Shown: positions 8,427 through 17,033 of the stretch, piece after piece | Numbering within the stretch: the first letter of the stretch is position 1 | How the letters are laid out: every line of letters begins with the position of its first letter | NCBI GenBank assembly: GCA_963762635.1 | Contig: CAVXLQ010000003.1 | Coordinates: 558,001-622,000 of the forward strand | Direction of reading: 5' to 3' | Origin: Tenggerimyces sp963762635 | Lineage (GTDB): Bacteria > Actinomycetota > Actinomycetes > Propionibacteriales > Actinopolymorphaceae | DNA length: 64,000 nt | Made by a program: the position numbers and the translations under genes | The notes under the pieces: generated by a model | What the model saw: only the letters and a program-made list of their open reading frames with translations | Databases searched by the model: none | What the model was told of the DNA's origin: nothing

Positions 8427-8661
8427 GGATTCCGAGCCGCTGATTGTCGGCGAACGATCCTCGTGCGGTTGCGCAATTCCTCGTACGCAGAAGGATCCGC
8501 TGGAGCGAGTGGTCCCGCGAATCCCTTGCCCGGTGCTCGTTCGCGATGAGGCCGCAAACGTCGACGTCAGTCAGTGATGTTCGCGCGCCGACCCCGCGAC
8601 GTGACTGCGGCCACGGTCGAACGCCGAGCTCGTCGAGATCCCGAATATCACAGTGCCCGCG

Positions 8662-10245
8662 CTACTGACCGTCCTTGTTGCCGAGGAGGTGGCGGAACTC
8701 CTTCGGCAGCTCGAAGTTCTCCTCGCTCTGGCCGTTCGGCTCCGGTTCGACGCCGAAGGCCCCGCCAGGTGCGCCGGACGCGGCGCGCTGGGCTTGCTCG
8801 GCGTTCTGCTGGGCGCGCTTCGCGGGGTTGCCCGAACGGGCCTTGCCGCGCTGCTTCTTGCCCTTGCCCTTCTTCTTGCCGCCGCTGCCGCCCATCGCGG
8901 CCTGCATGCCGGGCGGGAGGCCGGGCATGCCCGGCAGCCCCTTGCCGCGGGAGAGCTGGCTCATCATCTTGCGGGCTTCGAGGAACCGCTCGACGAGGCG
9001 GTTGACGTCGGACACCTCGGTGCCGGAACCGCGCGCGATCCGCATCCGGCGGGAGCCGTTGATCAGCTTCGGGTCGTCGCGCTCGCCCGGCGTCATCGAG
9101 CGGATGATCGCCTCGACGCGGTCGAGCTCGCGGTCGTCGAACTGGTCGAGCTGCTCGCGGATGTCGCCCATCCCGGGCAGCATTCCGAGGATCTTCTGCA
9201 GTGAGCCCATCTTGCGTACGGACTGCATCTGCGCGAGGAAGTCCTCGAGCGTGAAGCCGCGCTCGCTGCGGATCTTCTCCGCGACCTTCTCGGCCTCGTC
9301 GGCGTCGAACGCCTTCTCCGCTTGCTCGATCAGAGTGAGAACGTCGCCCATGCCAAGGATGCGCGAAGCCATCCGGTCGGGGTGGAAGACGTCGAAGTCG
9401 TCGAGCTTCTCGCCGTTCGACGCGAACATCACCGGCTTACCGGTGACGTGCCGTACCGAGAGCGCCGCGCCACCGCGGGCGTCGCCGTCGAGCTTGGAGA
9501 GAACGACGCCGTCGAAGCCGACGCCGTCGCGGAACGCCTCGGCGGTGGTGACCGCGTCCTGACCGACCATCGCGTCGACGACGAACAGGATCTCGTCCGG
9601 CTTCACCGCGTCGCGGATGTCGATGGCCTGCTGCATCATGTCGGCGTCGACACCGAGCCGGCCGGCGGTGTCGACGATCACGACGTCGTGCAGCTGCCGC
9701 TTGGCGTGGTCGATGCTCTGCCGCGCCACCGCGACCGGGTCGCCGACGCCGCTGCCGGGCTCGGGCGCGAACACCGCGACGCCGGCCTGCTCGCCGACAA
9801 CCTTCAGCTGGTCGACCGCGTTCGGGCGCTGCAGGTCGGCCGCCACGAGCATGGGCGTGTGCCCCTGGCCCTTGAGCCAGCGGCCGAGCTTGCCGGCGAG
9901 CGTGGTCTTACCGGCGCCCTGGAGGCCGGCGAGCAGGATCACGGTCGGCGGAGTCTTGGCGTACCGGATCGTCCGCGTCTCACCGCCGAGGATCGCGACG
10001 AGCTCGTCGTTGACGATCTTGATGACCTGCTCGGCCGGGTTGAGCGCCTGGTGGACGTCGGCGCCGGACGCGCGTTCCTTGACCTGAGCGATGAAGGCGC
10101 GCACGACCGGCAGCGCCACGTCCGCCTCGAGCAGGGCGATGCGGATCTCACGCGCGGTCGTGTCGATATCGGCTTCGGTCAGCCGGCCCTTGCCGCGAAG
10201 CTTCTTGAACGTCGCTTCTAGGCGGTCGGAAAGCGTGGCGAACAA
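8662..10245 (-). CDS. ffh: Signal recognition particle GTPase Ffh
   Basis: Ffh binds SRP RNA and the signal sequences of nascent membrane proteins and hands them to FtsY. The 527 residues show the N domain, the G domain with GLQGAGKTT (P-loop), DTAGR and SKLDGDARGG, and the methionine-rich M domain (MGSLQKILGMLPGMGD, then RMRIARGSGTEVSDVNRLVE, the SRP-RNA helix-turn-helix). The C-terminus has the usual flexible Gly/Lys/Met-rich tail (KKKGKGKKQRGKARSG). The start is a TTG at 10245 with AGAGGA just upstream. It lies away from rpsP, although the two are close in many Actinobacteria. Confidence 0.97.
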   Translation of the reverse strand: MFATLSDRLEATFKKLRGKGRLTEADIDTTAREIRIALLEADVALPVVRAFIAQVKERASGADVHQALNPAEQVIKIVNDELVAILGGETRTIRYAKTPPTVILLAGLQGAGKTTLAGKLGRWLKGQGHTPMLVAADLQRPNAVDQLKVVGEQAGVAVFAPEPGSGVGDPVAVARQSIDHAKRQLHDVVIVDTAGRLGVDADMMQQAIDIRDAVKPDEILFVVDAMVGQDAVTTAEAFRDGVGFDGVVLSKLDGDARGGAALSVRHVTGKPVMFASNGEKLDDFDVFHPDRMASRILGMGDVLTLIEQAEKAFDADEAEKVAEKIRSERGFTLEDFLAQMQSVRKMGSLQKILGMLPGMGDIREQLDQFDDRELDRVEAIIRSMTPGERDDPKLINGSRRMRIARGSGTEVSDVNRLVERFLEARKMMSQLSRGKGLPGMPGLPPGMQAAMGGSGGKKKGKGKKQRGKARSGNPAKRAQQNAEQAQRAASGAPGGAFGVEPEPNGQSEENFELPKEFRHLLGNKDGQ

Positions 10246-10288
10246 TTCGATCCTCTGTCAGGCGCTCGTGCAGTCTGGTCAGGCTACC

Positions 10289-11491
10289 TCAGGCGCCGCT
10301 TACCACCCGATCCTCGTACTGACCGGTGGTCTCGTCCTTGAGGATGAGCTTCTCCCGGCCGTCCGGGAGCAGCTCGCGCTTGATCACGGTCTTCCCGTCC
10401 AACGTCTGGGCGGCCCGGGCGATCCGCTGGACGTCGCCGCCCCGCCACTCCAGCTCGACCGGCTCCCACTTCTTCGACTCCGCCGACCGGTAGCAGGCGT
10501 CCATGATCGCGTTGACCACGTACCCGTCGTAGAACGTCTCGACCGGCTGCCGGCCGGTCTCCATCGCCTCGAACATGTCGCCGAACATGTCGAAGTAGCC
10601 GTACTCCGCCAGCTCGTCGGCCACCGGGAACAGCCAGCCCGAGTCGGTCTCCGCCTTCTCCGCGACATAGCCCGCGCCGACGCCGGAGGTGAACATCTCG
10701 AAGCCTGTCCGCAACGAGTGGTTCGTCCAGATCGTCCCCTCGGTGCCCGCGACCTCGTCGCGCAGGTCCATGCCACCGCGGAACGCCCACGAGACCTCGA
10801 ACTGGCCGATCGCGCCGCTGGCGAACTTGACCAGCCCGATCGCGTGGTCCTCGGCGTCGATCGGGTGCACGAGCGTGTCGGCCCAGCACATGACCTCGAC
10901 CGGGCGGTTGTCCTTGCCGACGTACGACCGGGCGATCTCGATGCAGTGGCAGGCCAGGTCGACGATCGCGCCGCCGCCGGCAAGCTCCTTGTCCCAGAAC
11001 CACGCGCTGTGCGGGCCGGGGTGGGTCTCGCGGGACCGCGCCCAGAGCACGTCGCCGACGGCGCCGGCTCGTACGGCCTCGAGCGCCTTGAGCGTCTTCG
11101 GCGTGTAGACGAGGTCCTCGAGATAACCGTGGAAGACGCCCGCGTCCTCGACGATCGCGAGGATGCGCCGCGCCTCCTCGGCGTTGCGGGCGAGGGGCTT
11201 GGTGCAGAGGATCGCCTTGCCTGCGGCCGCGGCGAGCGCGATCGCCTCCTCGTGGCGGTGGTTCGGCAGGCCGACGACGACGGTGTCGATGTCGGGGTGC
11301 TGGACGGCCTCCTCGAGGCTGGTCGTGGCGACGGGGACGCCGTGCCGTTCGGCGAACGCGTTCGCGCGCTCGGTGCTGCGCGAGTACACGACCTCGACCC
11401 GGTCGACGCTGCGCCGCCCATTCAGGCTCGCGGTGTAGAAGTCGCCGATCAGGCCCGTGCCCAGTACGGCAACGCGGTGTCCCTTGGTCAC
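10289..11491 (-). CDS. Gfo/Idh/MocA family NAD(P)-dependent oxidoreductase
   Basis: A 400-residue soluble dehydrogenase of the glucose-fructose oxidoreductase / inositol dehydrogenase family, which usually oxidises a sugar or polyol. The Rossmann start (VAVLGTGLIGDFYTASLNG) and the nucleotide-side motif ILCTKPLARN, equivalent to the family's EKP lysine motif, are clear. The C-terminal half (LAGGGAIVDLACHCIEIARS) has the substrate-side histidine region. The GTG at 11491 has GGGAGG upstream and overlaps the IMPase stop by 4 bases, so the two are coupled. That pairing suggests inositol or a related sugar phosphate as substrate, but this is inference. Confidence 0.88.
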   Translation of the reverse strand: MTKGHRVAVLGTGLIGDFYTASLNGRRSVDRVEVVYSRSTERANAFAERHGVPVATTSLEEAVQHPDIDTVVVGLPNHRHEEAIALAAAAGKAILCTKPLARNAEEARRILAIVEDAGVFHGYLEDLVYTPKTLKALEAVRAGAVGDVLWARSRETHPGPHSAWFWDKELAGGGAIVDLACHCIEIARSYVGKDNRPVEVMCWADTLVHPIDAEDHAIGLVKFASGAIGQFEVSWAFRGGMDLRDEVAGTEGTIWTNHSLRTGFEMFTSGVGAGYVAEKAETDSGWLFPVADELAEYGYFDMFGDMFEAMETGRQPVETFYDGYVVNAIMDACYRSAESKKWEPVELEWRGGDVQRIARAAQTLDGKTVIKRELLPDGREKLILKDETTGQYEDRVVSGA

Positions 11492-12285
11492 GCGGTTCCT
11501 CCCAGTCCATCGGTCCATGCGTGCCACGCATCCTGGGCCACGCCCGGCGCGGCGACAAGGATGCCGCCCCGTTCCGGCATCAACGTGCGTTCGCCGGCGT
11601 CGTTCAGAACGATCGCGCCGGCCTCGCTCGCGATGAACGCGCCGGCCAGGTCGTCGATCGGGTTGAAGTTGCCGATCACCGCCGCCGTACCCCGGTCGGC
11701 CGCGATGCTCACCAGCGTCATCGCGCTCGAGCCCATCACGCGCATCGTGCAGTGCCGGCTCGCCAGCTGTTCCATGAACGCCGACATGCCTTCCCAGGGG
11801 ACGTGTGCGGCCCACTCGGTGAGGAAGACGCCGCCGGTGAGCGTGCTGGCTTCCGACGCCTGGACCGGCTGGCCGTTCAGGAACGCGCCGCGACCGCGGG
11901 CGGCGGTAAAGATGTCGCGCCTCGACGGGTCGGCGACGACGGCCGCGACGACGCAGTCGGGCCCGGTCGGGGCGTCGGCGAGCGAGAGGGAGAAGGAGAA
12001 CCAGGGCACGCCGTTGACGAAGTTCGTGGTGCCGTCGACCGGGTCGAGGTACCAGGTCGGCGCGTCGTCTTCGCCTGTCGTGCCGTACTCCTCGCCCACG
12101 ATCCGGTGGTCAGGGAAGCGCCTGGCGATCTCGGCGCGGACGTGGCGTTCGACGGCCTCGTCGGTCTCGGTCACGAGGTCGGCGGGATCGCGCTTGGTGC
12201 GGACGGAGGTCGGCCGGCGGTCGGCGAGGTAGTCGACGGACCAGGCACCGAGCTCTTGGACGAGGGCGTTCGCGTCATCGATCAC
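11488..12285 (-). CDS. Inositol monophosphatase family protein
   Basis: This Mg-dependent sugar-phosphate phosphatase of 265 residues belongs to the IMPase/FBPase superfamily. Metal-site motifs are present: VGEEYG, LDPVDGTTNF (the DPxDGTxxF signature) and, near the C-terminus, NPIDDLAGAFIASEAG. It may act on inositol phosphate, histidinol phosphate, fructose bisphosphate or PAP; the sequence does not separate these. The GTG start at 12285 has no good ribosome site, and only 6 bases separate it from the stop of a glnD-like fragment. The next gene, an oxidoreductase, is translationally coupled. Confidence 0.88.
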   Translation of the reverse strand: MIDDANALVQELGAWSVDYLADRRPTSVRTKRDPADLVTETDEAVERHVRAEIARRFPDHRIVGEEYGTTGEDDAPTWYLDPVDGTTNFVNGVPWFSFSLSLADAPTGPDCVVAAVVADPSRRDIFTAARGRGAFLNGQPVQASEASTLTGGVFLTEWAAHVPWEGMSAFMEQLASRHCTMRVMGSSAMTLVSIAADRGTAAVIGNFNPIDDLAGAFIASEAGAIVLNDAGERTLMPERGGILVAAPGVAQDAWHAWTDGLGGTA

Positions 12286-12291
12286 GTTGGT

Positions 12292-12372
12292 CTATTTTGC
12301 CGCGAGCGACGCCTCCAACGCACGGATGACCGTTACCTGGTCGGGTTCGGCCAGCGCGAGGGAGAAGAAGAA
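12292..12372 (-). pseudogene. Duplicated 3'-end fragment of glnD (C-terminal ACT tail)
   Basis: The minus strand here encodes LAEPDQVTVIRALEASLAA followed by a stop, against LAEPDQVAVIRALEASLAA and stop at the end of the intact glnD (8360-8426). At DNA level about 65 bases ending at the stop codon are nearly identical, with changes mostly at third codon positions. Nothing else of glnD is found upstream; the similarity fades beyond about 12360. It overlaps, in another frame, the 3' end of the unknown gene at 12333-13011. This looks like the scar of a recombination or a lost second glnD. Confidence 0.65.
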
Positions 12373-13011
12373 CCTAGAGACGCTGGTCCCGGACGTTCAC
12401 CGCGCTCCTGATCGGCGTGTGAGATGAGTTGCGACGGCCACCCGATATGCCGCCTCGTGAGGTGCGAGGGGGAGAGGTCGACGAGCGTGGCCGGGATGTT
12501 CATACCGAGGTCGCTGTCGATGGCTGGCGCGTTCCACGCGTCGTGCATCGCGCCGCCTGCGACGGCTCGCAGCTTCCGGACCATCGCGGAGTACTTTTCG
12601 CCGACAGCGGGGGCCTCGATCACGATCCAAGTTTCGTAGTAGGCCAGCCTGGACTGGATCGCGCGGAGTTCGTCGGAGAGGCGGCGACGCTCTTCGGCTG
12701 CCTTAGCGGCGTCTCGGCGTCTCACGACGTAGGCCATCTCCCGGTAGTCGGCGTAGGCCTGGAACGCTTCGGCGAAGGTGATGCGGCCGCGGCATCGTCT
12801 GGTGCCTCTGCGATCAAACTAGTTGTCACCGCCTTGCCCTTCGCGATGAAGAACATGTGCGCTGCATCCGTTGCGTCGATCACCGACCACCTGGCGGATA
12901 CGGTGAGATGCGGGACTTTCGCAGCTCTTGTTCCATGATCACGTACAACATGTCGATGGCGAGCTCTCCGAACTCGCCGCGGGCGAGCAACTCCCCACGC
13001 ACCGACACCAT
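12333..13011 (-). pseudogene. Unknown protein, apparently frameshifted
   Basis: I do not recognise this family. Three consecutive frames on the minus strand look protein-coding. The first is MVSVRGELLARGEFGELAID to PYPPGGR and a stop (13011-12880). Next is a GTG-started segment from 12883 with MFFIAKGKAVTTSLIAEAPD. The last starts near 12783 with ITFAEAFQAYADYREMAYVV, then a basic coiled-coil-like stretch (RRRDAAKAAEERRRLSDELR) and an Asn/Ile-rich end. Adding one base near 12882 and one near 12783 (GATGCGG to GATGGCGG on the plus strand) joins them into one protein of about 225 residues. The last codons run into a repeat and the glnD fragment, so the natural C-terminus may be lost. Alternatively the first two are small overlapping genes. 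Confidence 0.4.
12395..12410 (-). repeat. Dispersed leader-type repeat, copy C (partial)
   Basis: The plus strand reads GTTCACCGCGCTCCTG, matching the first 13 bases of the 21-base core of the repeat copies at 4072-4092 and 62021-62041. It lies beside the glnD fragment, at the damaged 3' end of the unknown gene. The TTCTTATT block of the other copies is not seen. Confidence 0.35.
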
Positions 13012-13252
13012 GCCCACCGCCGATCCACCAGGTTTCACCCAACGGGGTAGGCCGTTCCGCTCCTCGACGCGCCATCGCCGCCCTCGGGTTCAGCAAGCTC
13101 GGCGTGCCGTGGCGTGTGGCCTGAACTGCGTCCAGCAAGTGAGGGGTGGGAGCCAGAGCGGACTGCGCACCCACGTGTCTCCTCGACCGACGGTCAGTAG
13201 CGGGCACTGTCAGCCTCCGGCTGAAGCATGACGTACCGGGAGGAACCGCCTT

Positions 13253-15538
13253 GTGCAGTTGACGAAAGTCAACCACAGGGCGGCGTTTTCGGAGCAGACT
13301 GAAAGGCCACGGGGCCCCTACGAGGGAGCTCCGGTGCCTGAAAATGCGGCCATCGGCCGCGACCATGACGTGCAGCTCCGCCGTGACCTCACCGATGTCA
13401 GTGAGCAGCTCGCGGCGACCAACGAGATCCTGGCGGCGCTCGGACGGGGATCCACCGATCCGGACGCCGTTCTCACCACGATCGTCGAGACCGTACGCCG
13501 CCTCTGTCGTGCCGACTCCGCGTTCGCGTATCTGCTGGAGAACGGGCAGTTCCGGGTAGCCAAGTCGCTCGGCGTGACGGACGAGGTCGCCGACTATCTC
13601 GTTCGGCACCCACCGACGCTCGACCGCGGCGTGCTCATCGGACGCGTCGGCCTCGGCCGCCACACCGAGCAGATCGCCGACGTACTCGCCGACCCGGAGT
13701 ACGTGCGGATCGACCTGCAGGAGCTGGCCGGCTTCCGGACCACGATCGGCACGCCCATGCTCGTCGACGACGAGGTCGTGGGCGTCATCAACCTGTGGCG
13801 CAACGCCGTCGATCCGTTCGACGAGCGCGAGACGGGCGTGCTGGAGACATTCTCCGCCCCGGCGGCGATCGCGATCCGCACGCTCGGCCTCGTCACCACG
13901 CTGGCCCGCAAGGTCGAGCAGCTCGAGGCCCTCGCCGAGGTCGGCGAGGCGGTCACGTCCAGCCTCGACGTCGACGAGGTGCTGGCGACGATCGTGATGA
14001 ACGCCGTCCGCATGTCCGGCGCCGACGGCGGCTCGATCATGCAGTACGTCGAGGAGGACCGCGGCTTCTCCGTCCGCGCCGCGTACGGCACCAACGCCGA
14101 GCTGCTCGCCAAGCTCCGCGGCATCCGGATCGACCTCGCGACCACGCTGGTCGGCCGGTCCGCGCTCGAAGGCCGGCCGCTGCAGGAGCCCGACATCACG
14201 GCCGTCGACCGCGACCCGCACCTGCAGCTGATGTACGAGGACGGCTGGCGGTCCGTTCTCGTCGCGCCGATGCTGCGCCAGGGCAGGTACGTCGGCGCGT
14301 TCGTCGTCCGCCGCAAGACACCCGGCGGCTTCTCCGAGAGCACGGTCGACCTGCTGGAGACGATCGCGAGCCAGTCCGCGCTGGCGATCCACAACGCGGG
14401 CCTGTATCGCGAGCTCGAGGTGAAGACGCACGAACTGGAGGTCGCGAGCAAGCACAAGTCGGAGTTCCTCGCGAGCATGTCGCACGAGCTGCGCACACCG
14501 TTGAACGCGGTCATCGGTTTCTCCGAGGTGCTGCTGGAGCGCATGTTCGGCGACATCAACGACCGGCAGGAGGAGTACCTGCGCGACATCCGCAACTCCG
14601 GCAAGCACCTGCTCGAGCTGCTGAACGAGATCCTCGACCTGTCCAAGGTCGAGGCCGGTCGGATGGAGCTCGAGCCGGTCACGTTCTCGGTCCGCCAAGC
14701 GCTCGAGTACGCGCTCGCGATGGTCCGTGAGCGCGCCGCGAACCACGGCATCGAGGCCGTGCTGGTGCTCGGCGACGAGGTCGGCCTGGTCGAGACCGAC
14801 GAGCTCCGGTTCAAGCAGGTCGTGCTCAACCTGGTCAGCAACGCGGTGAAGTTCACGCCGGACGGCGGCCACGTGACGGTCGAGGCGGCGGTCGACGGGT
14901 CGGAGCTCAGGATCAGCGTCACCGACGACGGTCCGGGCATCCCGCTCGAGGACCGCGAGCGGATCTTCGAGTCGTTCCACCAGGGCGGCCGCGGCGCTCC
15001 GAAGGAGGAGGGCACGGGACTCGGCCTCACGCTGTCGCGGCGCATCGTCGGGCTGTTCGGCGGCGGGATGTGGCTCGACACCGAGGTCGGTCGCGGCAGC
15101 ACGTTCGGCTTCACCGTTCCGCTCGTCCTGGACCACGCGCCGGCGCGTCTCCCGGACGCTCCTGCGCGAAGCACGGTGGTCCTGATCGAGGACGACCGGA
15201 CGTCCGCGGAGCTGTTCTCGGCGTACCTCGAGGGCACCGGCATCGACCTCGTCAAGGTCCGCGACGGCGACGACGGCCTGGCCCGGGTCCGCAAGGTGCA
15301 CCCCTCGGCGGTGCTGCTCGACCTCCGGCTTCCAGGCATGGACGGCTGGGACGTTCTCTCAGCCCTGCAAGGCGATCCGAGTACGGCGGACATCCCGGTC
15401 ATCGTCGTCTCGATCGTCGACGAGCGCAGCCGCGGACTCGCGATGGGTGCGCGGGAGTACCTGCTCAAGCCCGTCGGCCGCGACGAGCTGCGCGACGCCC
15501 TCGCCCGTACCGGAGCGCTTCCGAAGGAGGTGCGATGA
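13253..15538 (+). CDS. Hybrid sensor histidine kinase (GAF-GAF-HisKA-HATPase-REC)
   Basis: This 761-residue cytoplasmic kinase has no membrane helix. Two GAF domains (about residues 65-210 and 235-385) sense a small ligand or redox signal. The HisKA helix follows with the phospho-accepting His at about 411 (SHELRTPLN). The ATPase domain has the N-box NLVSNAVKF, DDGPGIP and GTGLGL. A receiver domain at the C-terminus has its Asp at about 690 (LLDLRLPGMDG). The GTG at 13253 has a GGGAGG site. Its stop overlaps the next start, and four genes in a row are joined in this way, so kinase, two receivers, a cyclase and a ligase are made together. Confidence 0.93.
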   Translation: MQLTKVNHRAAFSEQTERPRGPYEGAPVPENAAIGRDHDVQLRRDLTDVSEQLAATNEILAALGRGSTDPDAVLTTIVETVRRLCRADSAFAYLLENGQFRVAKSLGVTDEVADYLVRHPPTLDRGVLIGRVGLGRHTEQIADVLADPEYVRIDLQELAGFRTTIGTPMLVDDEVVGVINLWRNAVDPFDERETGVLETFSAPAAIAIRTLGLVTTLARKVEQLEALAEVGEAVTSSLDVDEVLATIVMNAVRMSGADGGSIMQYVEEDRGFSVRAAYGTNAELLAKLRGIRIDLATTLVGRSALEGRPLQEPDITAVDRDPHLQLMYEDGWRSVLVAPMLRQGRYVGAFVVRRKTPGGFSESTVDLLETIASQSALAIHNAGLYRELEVKTHELEVASKHKSEFLASMSHELRTPLNAVIGFSEVLLERMFGDINDRQEEYLRDIRNSGKHLLELLNEILDLSKVEAGRMELEPVTFSVRQALEYALAMVRERAANHGIEAVLVLGDEVGLVETDELRFKQVVLNLVSNAVKFTPDGGHVTVEAAVDGSELRISVTDDGPGIPLEDRERIFESFHQGGRGAPKEEGTGLGLTLSRRIVGLFGGGMWLDTEVGRGSTFGFTVPLVLDHAPARLPDAPARSTVVLIEDDRTSAELFSAYLEGTGIDLVKVRDGDDGLARVRKVHPSAVLLDLRLPGMDGWDVLSALQGDPSTADIPVIVVSIVDERSRGLAMGAREYLLKPVGRDELRDALARTGALPKEVR

Positions 15539-15912
15539 GCCCGCGGATCCTCGTCATCGAGGACAACGCCATGAACCTCAAGTTGGTGCGCGACGTGCTG
15601 CAGTACGCCGGCTACGAGGTCGTCTCGGCACGTACGGGGGAGGAGGGCCTCGCCGCCGCGGAACGCTACGAGCCCGACCTCGTCCTGATGGACCTGCAAC
15701 TGCCCGGAATCGACGGAACCGAAGCGCTCCGGCGACTCCGCGAGAACGAAGGCAACCGAGTCCCCGTGATCGCCGTCACCGCGTTCGCGATGCAGGCCGA
15801 CCGCGACCGCGCGTTCGAAGCGGGCTTCGACGGCTACCTGGAGAAGCCGATCAGCATCCGTGCGCTGCCCGCGCAAGTTCAGAGTTTCCTCAACGGTGGA
15901 AAGCCAAAATGA
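15535..15912 (+). CDS. Single-domain response regulator (CheY/DivK-like)
   Basis: A 125-residue stand-alone receiver with no output domain. It has the acidic pair (VIEDNAMN), the phospho-acceptor Asp53 (LMDLQLPGIDG), the switch Thr (AVTAFAMQ) and the conserved Lys (LEKPI). Such proteins pass phosphate between other parts of a relay or act by direct binding. Its ATG overlaps the kinase stop and its stop overlaps the next start (ATGA both times), so it probably carries phosphate from the hybrid kinase. Confidence 0.93.
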   Translation: MSPRILVIEDNAMNLKLVRDVLQYAGYEVVSARTGEEGLAAAERYEPDLVLMDLQLPGIDGTEALRRLRENEGNRVPVIAVTAFAMQADRDRAFEAGFDGYLEKPISIRALPAQVQSFLNGGKPK

Positions 15913-17033
15913 ACGAGACCACGGTGCTGGTCGTCGACGACCAGCCGCAGAACGTACGACTCCTCGACGCCGTGCTCTCACCGCGCGGCTATCGCGTCCT
16001 CACGGCCGACTCCGGCATGGCCGCACTGGACCAGCTGGAAACAGAGGACATCGACCTGGTCCTGCTCGACATCGTGATGCCGAAGATGGACGGCTACGAG
16101 GTGTGCGAACGGATCCGCGCGAACGAGGCGACCGCGTTCCTCCCGGTCGTGATGATCACCGCCAGCGGCGACCAGGAGAAGCTCCGCGCGCTGCAGAGCG
16201 GCGCGGACGACTTCGTCACCAAGCCGTTCAACCAGGCCGAGCTGCTCGCGCGCGTCGCGTCGTTGGCGAAGGTGAAGCGCTACCACGAGACCATCCGCAA
16301 GCAGGCCGCCGAGCTCACGGCCTGGAACCGGGAGCTGGAGAGCCGCGTCGAGGCGCAGATCCGCGAGCTCGAACGGGTCGGGCGTCTGCGCCGGTTTCTC
16401 TCGCCCCAGTTGACGAGTCTCGTGATCGACTCCGGCGACGAGTCGTTCCTGGAGAGCCATCGGCGGGAGATCGTCGTGGTCTTCTGCGACCTGCGTGGCT
16501 TCACCCCGTTCGCCGAGTCGAGCGAGCCGGAGGAGGTGATCGGTGTGATCCGCGAGTACCACGCGGCCCTCGGCGATCTGGTCTTCCGGTTCGAGGGAAC
16601 GCTGGAACGCTTCACCGGCGACGGGCTGATGGTGTTCTTCAACGACCCGCTGCCGTGCGACGACGCCCCGCAGCGCGCGCTGCGGATGGCGGTCGCGATG
16701 CGGACGAGGATCCGTGAGCTGGCCGAGGGCTGGACGCGCCGCGGTCACGACCTGGGCTTCAGTCTCGGGATCTCGCAGGGGTACGCGACGCTCGGGCGGA
16801 TCGGCTTCGAGGGCCGTTTCGACTACGCGGCGATCGGCAGCGTCACCAACCTCGCCGACCGGCTGTGCTCGGCGGCCAAGCCCTGGCAGATCCTCACCAC
16901 GCAACGCGTTCTGTCGGAGGCGGACGGCGCCGCGATCGGCGATCCCGTCGGCGAGCTGATGCTGAAGGGATTCAGCCGGCCGGTGAAGACGTACGACGTG
17001 AAGGGCCTGGACGAGTCGCGGGTGCCGCGATGA
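15909..17033 (+). CDS. Receiver domain fused to class III adenylate/guanylate cyclase
   Basis: The 374-residue protein has an N-terminal receiver (VDDQPQN, Asp54 in LVLLDIVMPKMDG, conserved Lys in TKPF). A coiled-coil linker follows (ETIRKQAAELTAWNRELESR). A class III nucleotide cyclase domain begins at about residue 185. Both metal-binding aspartates are present: Asp194 in VVVFCDLRGFTPFAES and Asp238 in RFTGDGLMVFF. The segment FDYAAIGSVTNLADRLCSAA carries the usual Asn/Arg transition-state region. A cyclase switched by phosphorylation is the natural reading. The product (cAMP or cGMP) is not certain. Coupled on both sides by 4-base overlaps. Confidence 0.92.
   Translation: MNETTVLVVDDQPQNVRLLDAVLSPRGYRVLTADSGMAALDQLETEDIDLVLLDIVMPKMDGYEVCERIRANEATAFLPVVMITASGDQEKLRALQSGADDFVTKPFNQAELLARVASLAKVKRYHETIRKQAAELTAWNRELESRVEAQIRELERVGRLRRFLSPQLTSLVIDSGDESFLESHRREIVVVFCDLRGFTPFAESSEPEEVIGVIREYHAALGDLVFRFEGTLERFTGDGLMVFFNDPLPCDDAPQRALRMAVAMRTRIRELAEGWTRRGHDLGFSLGISQGYATLGRIGFEGRFDYAAIGSVTNLADRLCSAAKPWQILTTQRVLSEADGAAIGDPVGELMLKGFSRPVKTYDVKGLDESRVPR

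Noticed and set aside
8427..8661. Terminator or small RNA between glnD and ffh
   Set aside because: No stable hairpin with a U-run and no promoter-like pair was seen; the gap is left as plain convergent spacer.
12722..15301. 859-codon minus-strand frame opposite the histidine kinase
   Set aside because: It mirrors a gene with complete kinase motifs and is rich in Arg, Val and Asp in the way shadow frames are; only its last part touches the unknown gene near 12850.
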